Positions 28,080-40,018 of a DNA stretch of 64,000 bases are shown here, one piece after another. The position numbers and the translations under genes are program-made. The notes under the pieces were generated by a model, which saw only the letters and a list, made by a program, of their open reading frames with translations, did not search any database and was not told the origin of the DNA. Origin of the DNA: Kitasatospora cheerisanensis KCTC 2395 (GTDB lineage Bacteria; Actinomycetota; Actinomycetes; Streptomycetales; Streptomycetaceae); NCBI RefSeq assembly GCF_000696185.1, contig NZ_KK853997.1:2865604-2929603 (forward strand), written 5' to 3'. Each line of letters opens with the position of its first letter. Positions within the stretch are counted from its first letter, which is position 1.

Positions 28080-29018
28080 CTACTTGAGGGTGGCGGAGGT
28101 CAGACCCGCCTGGACCTGCCGCTGGAAGGACAGGTAGACCACCAGCACCGGCAGCATCGCGATCGTCATGCCGGCGAACAGCGCCGGGGCGTCGCTCTTG
28201 TAGCCGGACTGCAGGGCCAGGTTGACCAGGCCCTGGGCGAGCATCGAGTGGTCGGCCTCGCCGGCCGTGGTGGGCTGCATCAGGGTGACCGGCAGGATGT
28301 ACTGGTTCCACTGGCCGAGCACGTTGAAGATGCCGACGCTGATCAGACCGGGCTTGGCCATCGGGATCATGATCTGGAAGAACGTCCGGGTGTGCGAGCA
28401 GCCGTCCAGCATCGCCGCCTCGTGCACCGCGCTGGGCAGGGTGCGGAAGAACGAGTACATGAAGAACACGGTGAACGGCAGCGAGTAGGCGACGTACACC
28501 AGGATCAGGCCGGCGTAGCTGTTCAGGCCCAGGTACGGGGAGATCTCACCGAGGTTGCGGACCATGAAGAACAGCGGCACCAGGGCCAGGTACACCGGGA
28601 ACATCGCGCCCGCGACGAACAGGTAGTAGATGAACCGGTTGCCCTTGAACTCGTAGCGGGCCAGCACGTAGGCGGCCATCGAGCCGAGCAGCATGGTCAG
28701 GGTGACGGAACCCAGCAGCACGATGACCGTGTTGAGGAAGAAGCCGCCGATGCCCTTGGACCAGGCCCGGGAGAACGCGTCGAAGTGGAAGGCGGCCGGC
28801 CAGCTCCACGCCGAGCCGTTGATCTGCGCGTCGGTCTTGAACGAGCCGAGCACCACCCAGGCCAGTGGCAGCACGATCAGGACGGCCCAGATGGCCAGGA
28901 AGCCGTGCGAGAAGACGTTCAGTACGCCGCCGCCGTCGGCGAAGCGCTGGTCCTTGCCCGGCTTGGGCCTGGTACCGCGCTGACCGGGGACGCTCGCGGT
29001 CTTGTCGAGAGTGGTCAT
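28080..29018 (-). CDS. ngcG: ABC transporter permease, NgcG-like (GlcNAc/chitobiose)
   Basis: Inner-membrane permease of a carbohydrate ABC importer (MalG class), 312 residues with six helices. The EAA loop reads EAAMLDGCSHTRTFFQIMIPMAKPG (about 199-223), where the ATPase docks. It ends the ngcE-ngcF-ngcG operon, 13 bases after ngcF. No ATPase gene is present; in streptomycetes such importers use the shared MsiK ATPase encoded elsewhere. The NgcG call rests on the binding protein and on chitinase context. Confidence 0.88.
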   Translation of the reverse strand: MTTLDKTASVPGQRGTRPKPGKDQRFADGGGVLNVFSHGFLAIWAVLIVLPLAWVVLGSFKTDAQINGSAWSWPAAFHFDAFSRAWSKGIGGFFLNTVIVLLGSVTLTMLLGSMAAYVLARYEFKGNRFIYYLFVAGAMFPVYLALVPLFFMVRNLGEISPYLGLNSYAGLILVYVAYSLPFTVFFMYSFFRTLPSAVHEAAMLDGCSHTRTFFQIMIPMAKPGLISVGIFNVLGQWNQYILPVTLMQPTTAGEADHSMLAQGLVNLALQSGYKSDAPALFAGMTIAMLPVLVVYLSFQRQVQAGLTSATLK

Positions 29019-29031
29019 GTCCGGTCCCCGC

Positions 29032-29964
29032 TCAGTACTCGATCTTGTCGCGCTTGGTGGCCCACAGCGAGACGACGGTCAGGATGAGGGTGAAGAAGAA
29101 GATCACCACACCCATCGCACAGGCGTAGCCCGCCTCGCCGTTGCGCAGGAAGCTGCGCATCAGGTAGGTCGAGATGAGCTCGCTGTGGTGGTCGGGGCCG
29201 CCGCCGAAGTAGGCGCCCGGGGTGATCGAGGCGACCAGCGCGAAGGCGTCCATGGCGACGATGGCGAGGTACACCCAGGCGGTCTGGACGGTCTCCCAGA
29301 GCAGCGGCAGCGTGATCTTGAAGAAGGTCTGGCCGCGCTTGGCGCCGTCCAGCAGGGCCGCCTCGTAGATGTCCTTCGGGATGCCCTGCATGGCGGCCGA
29401 GAACAGCACCAGGTAGAAGCCGACGCCGGACCAGACCAGCACCGCGAGGACGCACCAGAGCACCAGGTCCGGGTCGGACAGCCACTGCACCGGGTCGCTC
29501 GCGGAGACCAGGCCCAGCTTGATCAGCACGCCGTTCGCCAGGCCGGAGCCGTCGGTGCGGTACACCGCGCCCCACAGCACCGCGAGGATGGCGATCGACA
29601 GCACCTGCGGGAAGAAGAACACGACCTTGTAGAAGCCCGCGCCCTTCACGCCCTGGACGCCGCCGGTCCCGCCGCGGCCGCCGACGTTCAGCATGAAGGC
29701 GAAGAACAGCGCGATCAGGATGGTGACGACCGGGAGCAGGATCAGCAGCAGCAGGTTGTGCCAGAGGGCACCGGCGAAGACCTCGTCATCGAGGAGCCTC
29801 GTGTAGTTGTCCAGGCCGACGAAATCCATCTCCTGGCTCGCCCCGGACCAGTTGGTCAGGGAGTATCCGAAGGTCTGCGCGTACGGCCAGAGCACCAGGC
29901 CGACGTACAGCACGATCGGAAGGAAGAGGAACCCCACGATGAAGGGGTACTTGCCGTGACGCAT
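29032..29964 (-). CDS. ngcF: ABC transporter permease, NgcF-like
   Basis: MalF-class permease, 310 residues, with six helices and the EAA motif EAALLDGAKRGQTFFKITLP (about 199-218). ATG 29964 was chosen over GTG 29970 because AGGAG then sits about 8 bases upstream; the GTG would be only about 2 bases from it. Together with NgcG it forms the membrane channel for chitin-derived sugars. Confidence 0.88.
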   Translation of the reverse strand: MRHGKYPFIVGFLFLPIVLYVGLVLWPYAQTFGYSLTNWSGASQEMDFVGLDNYTRLLDDEVFAGALWHNLLLLILLPVVTILIALFFAFMLNVGGRGGTGGVQGVKGAGFYKVVFFFPQVLSIAILAVLWGAVYRTDGSGLANGVLIKLGLVSASDPVQWLSDPDLVLWCVLAVLVWSGVGFYLVLFSAAMQGIPKDIYEAALLDGAKRGQTFFKITLPLLWETVQTAWVYLAIVAMDAFALVASITPGAYFGGGPDHHSELISTYLMRSFLRNGEAGYACAMGVVIFFFTLILTVVSLWATKRDKIEY

Positions 29965-30040
29965 GGTCACTTCTCCTGTCCGTCAGGAAAGACGCACCGG
30001 GGGCGGCTCGGCGCCCCCGGTGCGGTGATCGAGTGACCGA

Positions 30041-31447
30041 TCAGGCGGTCTTGTTCTTGGTGGCCGACTCCTTGGCCCGCTTGATCCACTCGGCGGGAGT
30101 GATGCGCTTGGCCATCAGCTCGCCCGAGGCGTTCTGCAGGTCCTCGTCGAACTTCGAAGCGGTGTTCGGGTACTGGTAGTTGAAGGTGTGGTCGCCCGCC
30201 GCCTTCAGCGCCACCACGGTGGACGCGGTGCCCGGCTTCAGCTGGACCTCGGGGCCCACGCCGTCCTTGAGGCAGGTGAGGCTGTTGGCGGTCTGGGCGA
30301 ACTTGCCCGAGGCCTCCTTGGTCAGCATCATCCGCAGGAACTCCAGGCCGCCGGCCACGTTCTTGGCCTTCGAGGGCACGATGAACGGCTCGCCCGCGCC
30401 GGCCCGGATCGCCTCGAACGGCAGCTTGTCGCCGGGCAGCGACGGCATCGGCAGGAACTTCATGTCGAAGTCGGCCGGGGTGGTGGGCAGCTGCTCGTTC
30501 TCCAGCCAGGAGCCGGACGGGATGAACGCGGCCTTGTACTGGTTCCACGCGGTCTGCGACTCGATGTGGGTCATGCCGTTGGTGCCGGTGAGCAGGAAGT
30601 CCTTGTCCACGATCTGGAAGAACGCCTCGACGGCGGTCTTCACGGCCGGGTCGTCCCACGCGGCGGCGTCGAGCGAGTCGATCCGCTTCATGAGCTCCAG
30701 GCCGCCCTGCTTGGCGATCATGTCCATCATGACGACGTTGATGTAGTACGGGTACTTGCCCTGGTGCGCGACCGGGGCGATGCCCTTGGCCTTGATCTGC
30801 TCGCACAGGGTGATGAACTCGGCCCAGGTCTTGGGCACGGTCCAGCCGTTGTCCTTGAACAGCTTGCCGGAGTACCACCAGCCGAAGACGGTGTACACGT
30901 AGGACAGGTTGTAGACCTTGCCCTTGACCGTGCCGGAGTCGATGGTGCCGGGCAGCAGCACGTCGCGGATCTTCTTCGACGGGTCGTCGATGTACGGCGC
31001 GTCCAGCAGCGGGGCCAGGTCGGTCAGCTGGTTGGAGTCCGCGAGGACGTCCAGCTTCATCTGCTTGGCGCCCGAGTCGTCGATGACGTCCGGCGGGGAG
31101 CCGGCGTTGAAGCGCGGCTGGAGCTTGCCGGTGACGTCCTTGTCGGCCTGGTGGTTGATCTTCGCGCCGGGGAACTGCTTCGAGTAGATCGCCTCGAACG
31201 CCTTGGCGTACTCGTTGCCGTAGCCGCCGTCGAAGATGAAGACCTCGAGGCCGTCGGCGTCCTTGACGCCGAACGGGTTCTTGGCGTCGCTCAGGTTGTA
31301 GCCGCCGGCCGCCTTGGTGCCCTTGTCGGAGCTCCCGGTACCGCCCGCGCAGGCCGCGAGCAGCGAGCTGCTGCCGGCCGCCAGGACGGTGATCGCGGCC
31401 GCGCGCTTGAACAGGTCGCGGCGGTTGTACTCAGTTGCAGAGCCCAT
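30041..31447 (-). CDS. ngcE: Lipoprotein sugar-binding protein, NgcE-like
   Basis: Extracellular solute-binding lipoprotein of family 1, 468 residues. It has an RRDLF twin-arginine-like N-terminus and a hydrophobic core, with lipobox LLAAC (Cys about 33). The mature protein resembles Streptomyces olivaceoviridis NgcE, which binds GlcNAc and chitobiose (FDGGYGNEYAKAFE, TNGMTHIESQTAWNQYKAAF). It is the first gene of ngcEFG; GAGGGG and AGGG lie upstream of ATG 31447. The promoter carries a dre-like site over the -10. Confidence 0.92.
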   Translation of the reverse strand: MGSATEYNRRDLFKRAAAITVLAAGSSSLLAACAGGTGSSDKGTKAAGGYNLSDAKNPFGVKDADGLEVFIFDGGYGNEYAKAFEAIYSKQFPGAKINHQADKDVTGKLQPRFNAGSPPDVIDDSGAKQMKLDVLADSNQLTDLAPLLDAPYIDDPSKKIRDVLLPGTIDSGTVKGKVYNLSYVYTVFGWWYSGKLFKDNGWTVPKTWAEFITLCEQIKAKGIAPVAHQGKYPYYINVVMMDMIAKQGGLELMKRIDSLDAAAWDDPAVKTAVEAFFQIVDKDFLLTGTNGMTHIESQTAWNQYKAAFIPSGSWLENEQLPTTPADFDMKFLPMPSLPGDKLPFEAIRAGAGEPFIVPSKAKNVAGGLEFLRMMLTKEASGKFAQTANSLTCLKDGVGPEVQLKPGTASTVVALKAAGDHTFNYQYPNTASKFDEDLQNASGELMAKRITPAEWIKRAKESATKNKTA

Positions 31448-31567
31448 GCGTGCCCTAACCCCTCAGTTCCAGAAGATGTGAGCCCGAGCTGACGAATCGT
31501 CAACTACCTTGGCCCGAAAGGTGCCCAGCGGCGAAGATGCCGGTCAGAGGCTGTGTTCTTGATGCGC

Positions 31568-31600
31568 AAAGGTATAGTCCACTGCTCATCTGATCAGCAA
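31568..31600 (-). promoter_or_regulatory. ngcE promoter with overlapping candidate dre
   Basis: On the minus strand TTGCTG (31595-31600) and TATACC (31571-31576) are spaced by 18 bases. The -10 lies inside AAAGGTATAGTCCACT (31568-31583), which matches the dre consensus ACTGGTCTAGACCACT at 12 of 16 positions. A repressor bound there would block the promoter. DasR identity is inferred. Confidence 0.55.
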
Positions 31601-31724
31601 TAGCCCGCCGGTCCGATAACAAACCTGACAGTCAAAGCGTTGTCGGCGGTGCAGCATGTGCAATGTGCAGGAACCCTACGTATTACGTGTCCGCGCCAGC
31701 CGTGAGCGTGAATCTAGCGCGCTC

Positions 31725-31740
31725 ATGTTCGTTTGAACAT
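31725..31740. repeat. 16-base palindrome, unassigned operator-like site
   Basis: ATGTTC GTTT GAACAT is a perfect 6-bp dyad with a 4-base centre, about 80 bases past the chitinase stop and 280 bases before ngcE. Its arms point the wrong way for a LexA box. No regulator is assigned. Confidence 0.4.
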
Positions 31741-31744
31741 AGAA

Positions 31745-31797
31745 ACGCGCAGCTTCGCGCATCACGGTTCGGGAACCGTGCTGCCGAAACTGCGCGT
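31745..31797 (-). terminator. Nested hairpin terminator after chitinase
   Basis: Outer arms ACGCGCAG / CTGCGCGT enclose a perfect CACGGTTC / GAACCGTG hairpin (31763-31780), 22 bases past the chitinase stop. Confidence 0.65.
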
Positions 31798-31818
31798 GGA
31801 GGAGCTTCCGACGGTATC

Positions 31819-33132
<1,314 letters not shown>

Positions 33133-33159
33133 TCCGTGAATCTCTCCGATTCAGCGTCA

Positions 33160-33200
33160 ATTGGTATGGACCATGTGCTGAGGGAGAGGTGTAGTCCACG
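33160..33200 (-). promoter_or_regulatory. Two dre-like sites upstream of chitinase gene
   Basis: ATTGGTATGGACCATG (33160-33175) matches the dre consensus at 11 of 16 positions. GGTGTAGTCCAC, about 20 bases further upstream, is a weaker match. Paired sites fit the tandem repeats known in streptomycete chitinase promoters. Inferred only. Confidence 0.45.
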
Positions 33201-33249
33201 TGTGGGGGCCGGCACAAGGGGATGGCCGGATCCGTGCCAAGAAATGGCA

Positions 33250-33285
33250 AAGGCCGCACCGCCCCTCGCGGGACGGTGCGGCCTT
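33250..33285 (-). terminator. Terminator after aconitase gene
   Basis: Perfect 12-bp stem AAGGCCGCACCG / CGGTGCGGCCTT with a 12-base loop, 12 bases past the acnA stop. Confidence 0.78.
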
Positions 33286-33296
33286 CCGACGCTTCG

Positions 33297-35942
<2,646 letters not shown>

Positions 35943-35971
35943 GACTGACTCCTTCTTGGTCCACCCGGTGA

Positions 35972-35990
35972 TAAGGTAAGCCTTAGCTAA
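35972..35990. promoter_or_regulatory. Candidate iron box (DtxR/IdeR/DmdR type) before acnA
   Basis: TAAGGTAAGCCTTAGCTAA matches the 19-bp consensus TTAGGTTAGGCTAACCTAA at 14 positions. It lies 30-48 bases upstream of the acnA start, so a bound DmdR-type regulator would affect acnA transcription or early elongation. Binding is inferred. Confidence 0.6.
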
Positions 35991-36061
35991 CCCGACTGCC
36001 GCCGCTTACCGGGCCGATGATGGAAGGCCCGCCGAATGCGGGACCTGCGCCTCTCGGCAAG

Positions 36062-36079
36062 TATCTTGACGTCAAGATA
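36062..36079. promoter_or_regulatory. 18-base perfect palindrome, candidate TamR site 1
   Basis: TATCTTGACGTCAAGATA is fully self-complementary. Length and form fit a MarR-family dimer. TamR of Streptomyces coelicolor is reported to bind palindromes before aconitase and related genes; whether this is the same sequence is from memory. Confidence 0.6.
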
Positions 36080-36096
36080 AAGTCTAACGCGGAATG

Positions 36097-36114
36097 TATC
36101 TCGATGTCGAGATA
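36097..36114. promoter_or_regulatory. 18-base palindrome, candidate TamR site 2
   Basis: TATCTCGATGTCGAGATA has perfect 8-base arms around TG and differs from site 1 only at a few inner positions. The two centres are 35 bases apart, which is more than three helical turns. Confidence 0.6.
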
Positions 36115-36247
36115 AACCATAGTGCATGGCTCCGTCCAAACTTCACCGGCACATCCTGTAACGCAACCGCAGCCCCGGCACGTCTGTCTTCAGTACCGGA
36201 CGGCGCCGCGACCGGCCGGCGGACGCGGCACGTGACAAGGGGTGCGG

Positions 36248-36766
36248 ATGGCGGTGGGGCGACGACGGGCCGAGGAGCGGCGCGAGTTCGAGGAGTTCGC
36301 GCACGCCCGCGGCACCGCGCTGTTCCGCACCGCCCTGCTGCTCTGCGGCGACTGGCACCTCGCCGAAGACCTCACCCAGACCGCGCTGGCCCGCATCTAC
36401 GCCTCCTGGGGACGCGTCCGGCAGGCCGACAACACGGTCGCCTACGCCCGCACCGTGCTGCTCCGCTGCTACCTCTCCCACCGGCGGCTGCGCCGCAGCA
36501 GCGAGCTCCCCGGCCTGGACTTCCTCCCCGAACAGGCCGCCCCCGACCAGGACCCGGCCCTGCGCGTCGCCCTGCTCGCCGCGCTCGCCGAACTGCCGCC
36601 CAAGGACCGCGCCGTCCTGGTGCTGCGCTACTGGGAGGACCGCAGCGTCGAGGAGACCGCCGCCGAACTCCAGCTCTCCCCCGGCGCCGTCCGGGTCCGC
36701 GCCCTGCGCGCCCTCACCCGGCTGCGCCGCCGACTCGCCCCCCAACTGGACACCCTCGTCCCGTGA
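36248..36766 (+). CDS. SigE-family RNA polymerase sigma-70 (ECF-like) factor
   Basis: A 172-residue sigma factor with only regions 2 and 4: LFRTALLLCGDWHLAEDLTQTAL (region 2.1-2.3) and LPPKDRAVLVLRYWEDRSVEETA with SPGAVRVRALRALTRLR (region 4 helix-turn-helix). ATG 36248 has AAGGGG 5 bases upstream; an in-frame GTG at 36242 is less likely. The next gene, 58 bases on, encodes a single-pass membrane protein, the usual partner layout for the SigE family in streptomycetes. Targets are unknown. Confidence 0.9.
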   Translation: MAVGRRRAEERREFEEFAHARGTALFRTALLLCGDWHLAEDLTQTALARIYASWGRVRQADNTVAYARTVLLRCYLSHRRLRRSSELPGLDFLPEQAAPDQDPALRVALLAALAELPPKDRAVLVLRYWEDRSVEETAAELQLSPGAVRVRALRALTRLRRRLAPQLDTLVP

Positions 36767-36824
36767 CCGCGCCCCTCCCCACCACGACCCGACCCGCGGG
36801 CCGTCAGAAAGCGAGCGACCCCCG

Positions 36825-37688
36825 ATGCCCGAGCAGGAGCTGAGCGACGTCTTCGAGCGGGCGGTCGGCGACGCCGCGCCCGACCTCGGCCTGCTCGTCA
36901 CCGGGGCCACCGCCCGAGGCGACGCCATCCGGCTGCGCCGGCGGGCCACGCTCACCGGCGCGGTCGCCGCCGTCGCCGGACTGGCCGTCGCCGGCGGCCT
37001 GCTGCTGCACCCCGGGCCGCCCGCCACCGCCGTCTCGCCCGGCACCGGCGACCTCGGCGCCCCGCCGGCCTCCGCTGCCCCCTCGGTGCAGAGCACCCTG
37101 CCCTCCGACCGGGTGCCGCTGACCGGCTCCGCCGCGATGGTGACGCTCCGCGAGCTGCTCCGGCCCCAACTGGTCGTCGACAGCTGGGACGGCGACGGTT
37201 CCCCCTCGGACGCCGAGGTGCGCACCACGATCACCGTCCGCCTGCTCGACCGCGACAGCGGGCACACCGGCACCCTCCAGATCCGGGTGGCCTCGCCCCG
37301 ACCGCAACAGCCACCCACCGGCGGCTTCGACTGCAAGGGGCACCCCGACACCGACCAGTGCGTGCCGATCAAGGGCAAGGACGGCGAGCGCGGCACGGTC
37401 TACCTCCGGCAGGACGAGTCGCAGCAGATCAGCTACCTGTCGGAGCTGGTCCGGCCCGACGACGTACAGATCCTCATGCTCGCCACCGGGACCGACGGGA
37501 ACGAGCCGGTGGTGACCCGGGCCGAGATCTCGAACTGGGTGCTCAGCCCGGGCTGGCAGCCCGTCATCGACCGGAAGGCCGCCGAGGACGCCGCCCGGCG
37601 GATGGAGACCGACCCCGCGGTCAACCCCAAGCAGCGGCCGGACGCGAGGATCAAGGCGGCGGGCGCGTCCGCCGTCGCCACTCCGTAG
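36825..37688 (+). CDS. Single-pass membrane protein, putative sigma-factor partner
   Basis: The 287-residue product has a cytosolic N-terminus (about 1-42, MPEQELSDVFERAVGDAAPD), one membrane helix (about 45-64) and an exterior domain of about 220 residues with one Cys pair (FDCKGH...QCVP). The N-terminus resembles the short regions of proteins paired with SigE-family sigma factors; a zinc-binding HxxxCxxC anti-sigma motif is absent. It probably senses or modulates through contact with the sigma factor upstream, an inference from position only. Confidence 0.75.
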   Translation: MPEQELSDVFERAVGDAAPDLGLLVTGATARGDAIRLRRRATLTGAVAAVAGLAVAGGLLLHPGPPATAVSPGTGDLGAPPASAAPSVQSTLPSDRVPLTGSAAMVTLRELLRPQLVVDSWDGDGSPSDAEVRTTITVRLLDRDSGHTGTLQIRVASPRPQQPPTGGFDCKGHPDTDQCVPIKGKDGERGTVYLRQDESQQISYLSELVRPDDVQILMLATGTDGNEPVVTRAEISNWVLSPGWQPVIDRKAAEDAARRMETDPAVNPKQRPDARIKAAGASAVATP

Positions 37689-37770
37689 CGGCGGCGCGGC
37701 GGTGGTCCTCCCGCAGCTCGGGCGGCCACCCGCGTGCCGGGGCGACGGGGCGGCGGGCTACCGTGGGCGG

Positions 37771-38175
37771 GTGATCGTGGTGGACGCTTCTGCGGTGGTG
37801 CTCTCGCTCGCCGACCAGGGACCGCGGGGGGCCGCGGCCCGGGCCGCGCTGGCCGCCGACCCGGACTGGGTCGCGCCCGAGCACGTGCTGATCGAGGTGA
37901 TGCAGTCGCTGCGCGGCCTCTACCTCGCCAAGGAGGTCACCGCCGAGCAGGCGGCCGAAGTCGCCCGCCGACTGCCGGAGCTGACGATCCGCAAGGTGGA
38001 GATCGCCCCGCTGCTGGGCCGGATCTGGGAGCTCAAGGACAACCTCACGCCGGACGACGCCGCGTACGTCGCGGTCGCCGAGCACTGCGGCGCCCCGCTG
38101 ATCACCGCCGACCTGCGGCTGATGCGCGCCAGCGGGCCGCGCTGCGAGATCCGCGGCATCACCGCCGCCGGCTGA
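37771..38175 (+). CDS. PIN-domain protein, VapC-like
   Basis: A 134-residue PIN-fold ribonuclease candidate. Acidic metal ligands are in place: Asp5 in VIVVDASAVV, Glu in PEHVLIEVMQ (about 44), Asp in LTPDDAAYV (about 93) and Asp in LITADLRLM (about 112). GTG 37771 has no Shine-Dalgarno; TACCGT (37760-37765) would fit a -10 for a leaderless message. No antitoxin gene is found on either side: the 82-base gap upstream holds no ORF. So it is an orphan toxin-like gene, or its partner lies elsewhere. Confidence 0.82.
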   Translation: MIVVDASAVVLSLADQGPRGAAARAALAADPDWVAPEHVLIEVMQSLRGLYLAKEVTAEQAAEVARRLPELTIRKVEIAPLLGRIWELKDNLTPDDAAYVAVAEHCGAPLITADLRLMRASGPRCEIRGITAAG

Positions 38176-38327
38176 CGCCCCGCCGGATCCCCGCACCCGG
38201 ACCTCTGCCCGACCGGGCGTTCTCGTACGGGTGACTGCGGGCCCGGCTGCGGCACGGCGGCGTGCGCGGCGGGGCGCGGGGCGGCCACCGTGGGCGTGTT
38301 CCCTGACGGCCCGTCGGAAGGTCCGCG

Positions 38328-38855
38328 ATGCCCCTGTCCTCCGCCACCGGTGCGCTGCTGGTGCCGCTCGCCCTGCTGCCGATCGGCCCGCCCGAGATCC
38401 CCGCCGCGGCTCCCGACCAGGTGGTCGATGCCCCCTTCGACCGGGCGGACGGCATCGTCCCGGCCCGGGCGGTCACCCACGCCCCCGACCTGGTCCCGTA
38501 CGGCGCGCAGGCGCGGGTCACCGTCCACCGGGCGGGCGGCCGGACCACCGTCTCGGTGGAGCTCACCGGGGCGGCCGCGTCGCACGAGTTCCCGGCGCAC
38601 GTGCACACCGGCTACTGCGGCACCGACCCGGCGGCGTCCGGACCGCACTACCAGCAGGTGGCGGGCTCGGACGCCGCGGACAACGAGGTGCGGATGACGC
38701 TGCGCACCGACCCGGACGGGGCCGGGCGCGCCTCGGCGACCGTCCCGTGGGAGTTCCGCGCCGACGAGGCGCACTCGGTGGTGCTGCACGCCGGCCCCGG
38801 CGCCGGGGCGCACGCCGCCGCCGACCGGGCGGCCTGCGTGGACGTCGACTTCTGA
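38328..38855 (+). CDS. Secreted Cu/Zn superoxide dismutase-like protein
   Basis: A 175-residue protein with a weak signal peptide (SSATGALLVPLALLPIG, about 4-20) and a beta-sandwich domain. FPAHVHTGYCG with the later GPHYQQV resembles the copper-binding HVH and zinc-loop GPH motifs of Cu/Zn SODs, and a Cys near the C-terminus (AACVDVDF) could pair with the HTGYC Cys. Metal ligands are only partly conserved, so dismutase activity is uncertain; streptomycetes have many SOD-like secreted proteins of this size. It faces argF with a 25-base gap. Confidence 0.75.
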   Translation: MPLSSATGALLVPLALLPIGPPEIPAAAPDQVVDAPFDRADGIVPARAVTHAPDLVPYGAQARVTVHRAGGRTTVSVELTGAAASHEFPAHVHTGYCGTDPAASGPHYQQVAGSDAADNEVRMTLRTDPDGAGRASATVPWEFRADEAHSVVLHAGPGAGAHAAADRAACVDVDF

Positions 38856-38880
38856 GCCCGCTCCGGCTGCTGACCCGGGG

Positions 38881-39882
38881 TCAGGAGCCGAGGGTGGCCA
38901 CCATCACGGCCTTGATGGTGTGCAGGCGGTTCTCGGCCTGGTCGAAGACCACGGAGTGCGCCGACTCGAAGAGCTCGTCGGTGCACTCCAGCTCGGCCAT
39001 GCCGGTCAGCTCGAACATCTGCCGGCCCACCTCGGTGCCGAGGTCGTGGTACGCGGGCAGGCAGTGCAGGAACTTGACCGCCGGGTTGCCGGTGGCGCGC
39101 ACCGTGTCCATCGAGACCTGGTAGGGCTTCAGCAGCGCGATGCGCTCCGCCCAGACCTCCTTGGGCTCGCCCATCGACACCCACACGTCGGTGTACAGGA
39201 AGTCCGCGCCGGCCACGCCCGCCGCGACGTCCTCGGTCAGGGTGATCCGGGCGCCGCTGGTCTCGGCCAGCGCGTGGGCGGCCTTCTGCACGTCGTCGGC
39301 GGGCCAGAGCCGAGCGGGGGCGACGATCCGGATGTCCATGCCCAGCAGCGCGCCGGTGACCAGCAGCGAGTTGCCCATGTTGGAGCGGGCGTCGCCGAGG
39401 TAGACCAGGGTGGTCTCGGCGAGCGGCTTGGTGGAGTGCTCCTGGACCGTGAGCACGTCGGCCAGCATCTGGGTCGGGTGCCACTCGTCGGTCAGGCCGT
39501 TCCAGACCGGGACGCCGGCGTGCGCGGCCAGCTCCTCGACGATCGCCTGGCCGTCGCCCCGGTACTCGATGCCGTCGAACATCCGGCCCAGCACCCGGGC
39601 GGTGTCCTTGATCGACTCCTTGTGGCCCATCTGCGAGCCGGCCGGGTCCAGGTAGGTGGTGGACGCGCCCTGGTCGTGGGCCGCCACCTCGAACGCGCAC
39701 CGGGTGCGGGTGGAGGTCTTGGCGAAGATCAGGGCGATGTTCTTGCCCCGCAGCCGCGGCTGCTCGGTACCGGCGTACTTGGCGGCCTTCAACTGCGCGG
39801 CGAGGTCGACCAGGTGGCGGAACTCCTGGGGAGTGAAGTCGAGCTCCTTGAGGAAGTGCCTGTTCCGGAGGTTGAACGCCAT
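38881..39882 (-). CDS. argF: Ornithine carbamoyltransferase
   Basis: Forms citrulline from ornithine and carbamoyl phosphate. The 333-residue product has the carbamoyl-phosphate loop STRTR (57-61), the second loop HPTQ in [11 protein letters not shown], the ornithine loop SMGEP and the catalytic HCLPA (about 274). It resembles the longer ArgF/ArcB type rather than the 310-residue ArgF of many arginine operons. No arc or other arg gene is adjacent, so catabolic or anabolic use cannot be told from context. GGAG lies 7-8 bases before ATG 39882; the promoter gap 39883-39951 contains GTATAC and a weak TGCATGA half that might belong to an ARG box. Confidence 0.94.
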   Translation of the reverse strand: MAFNLRNRHFLKELDFTPQEFRHLVDLAAQLKAAKYAGTEQPRLRGKNIALIFAKTSTRTRCAFEVAAHDQGASTTYLDPAGSQMGHKESIKDTARVLGRMFDGIEYRGDGQAIVEELAAHAGVPVWNGLTDEWHPTQMLADVLTVQEHSTKPLAETTLVYLGDARSNMGNSLLVTGALLGMDIRIVAPARLWPADDVQKAAHALAETSGARITLTEDVAAGVAGADFLYTDVWVSMGEPKEVWAERIALLKPYQVSMDTVRATGNPAVKFLHCLPAYHDLGTEVGRQMFELTGMAELECTDELFESAHSVVFDQAENRLHTIKAVMVATLGS

Positions 39883-39951
39883 ACCGGTCTCCTGGGTCGG
39901 TCAACGGACTGAGACGGGAAGTGTATACGAGTGATGGAATAGTCATGCAAA

Positions 39952-39993
39952 CGCCCGGCCGGGGACCGCCGTCCTGGCGGCCCCGGCCGGGCG
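39952..39993 (-). terminator. Terminator after pnkp
   Basis: Perfect 13-bp stem CGCCCGGCCGGGG / CCCCGGCCGGGCG enclosing a CCGCC / GGCGG hairpin, 26 bases past the pnkp stop. It separates this operon from argF. Confidence 0.75.
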
Positions 39994-40018
39994 CGCTGCC
40001 CCGCCGGTCACCCGCCGG

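Larger units (their letters stand above)
31448..31818. promoter_or_regulatory. ngcE control region and 3' end of chitinase gene
   Basis: This 371-base gap has no gene. From the ngcE side it holds a promoter with a dre-like operator (31568-31600), a 16-base palindrome (31725-31740) and the nested terminator of the chitinase gene (31745-31797). Its A+T content is higher than that of the neighbours. Confidence 0.6.
35943..36247. promoter_or_regulatory. Divergent control region acnA / sigma factor gene
   Basis: A 305-base, A+T-richer gap with three strong operator-like sites listed separately (35972-35990, 36062-36079, 36097-36114). All lie nearer to acnA than to the sigma gene. No ORF with coding bias. 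Confidence 0.6.

Noticed and set aside
31725..31740. SOS (LexA) box
   Set aside because: Actinobacterial LexA boxes are GAAC-N4-GTTC; here the halves are reversed (GTTC-N4-GAAC).
39883..39951. ARG box for ArgR before argF
   Set aside because: Only a weak TGCATGA half and GTATAC are visible; the match is too poor to list as a site.
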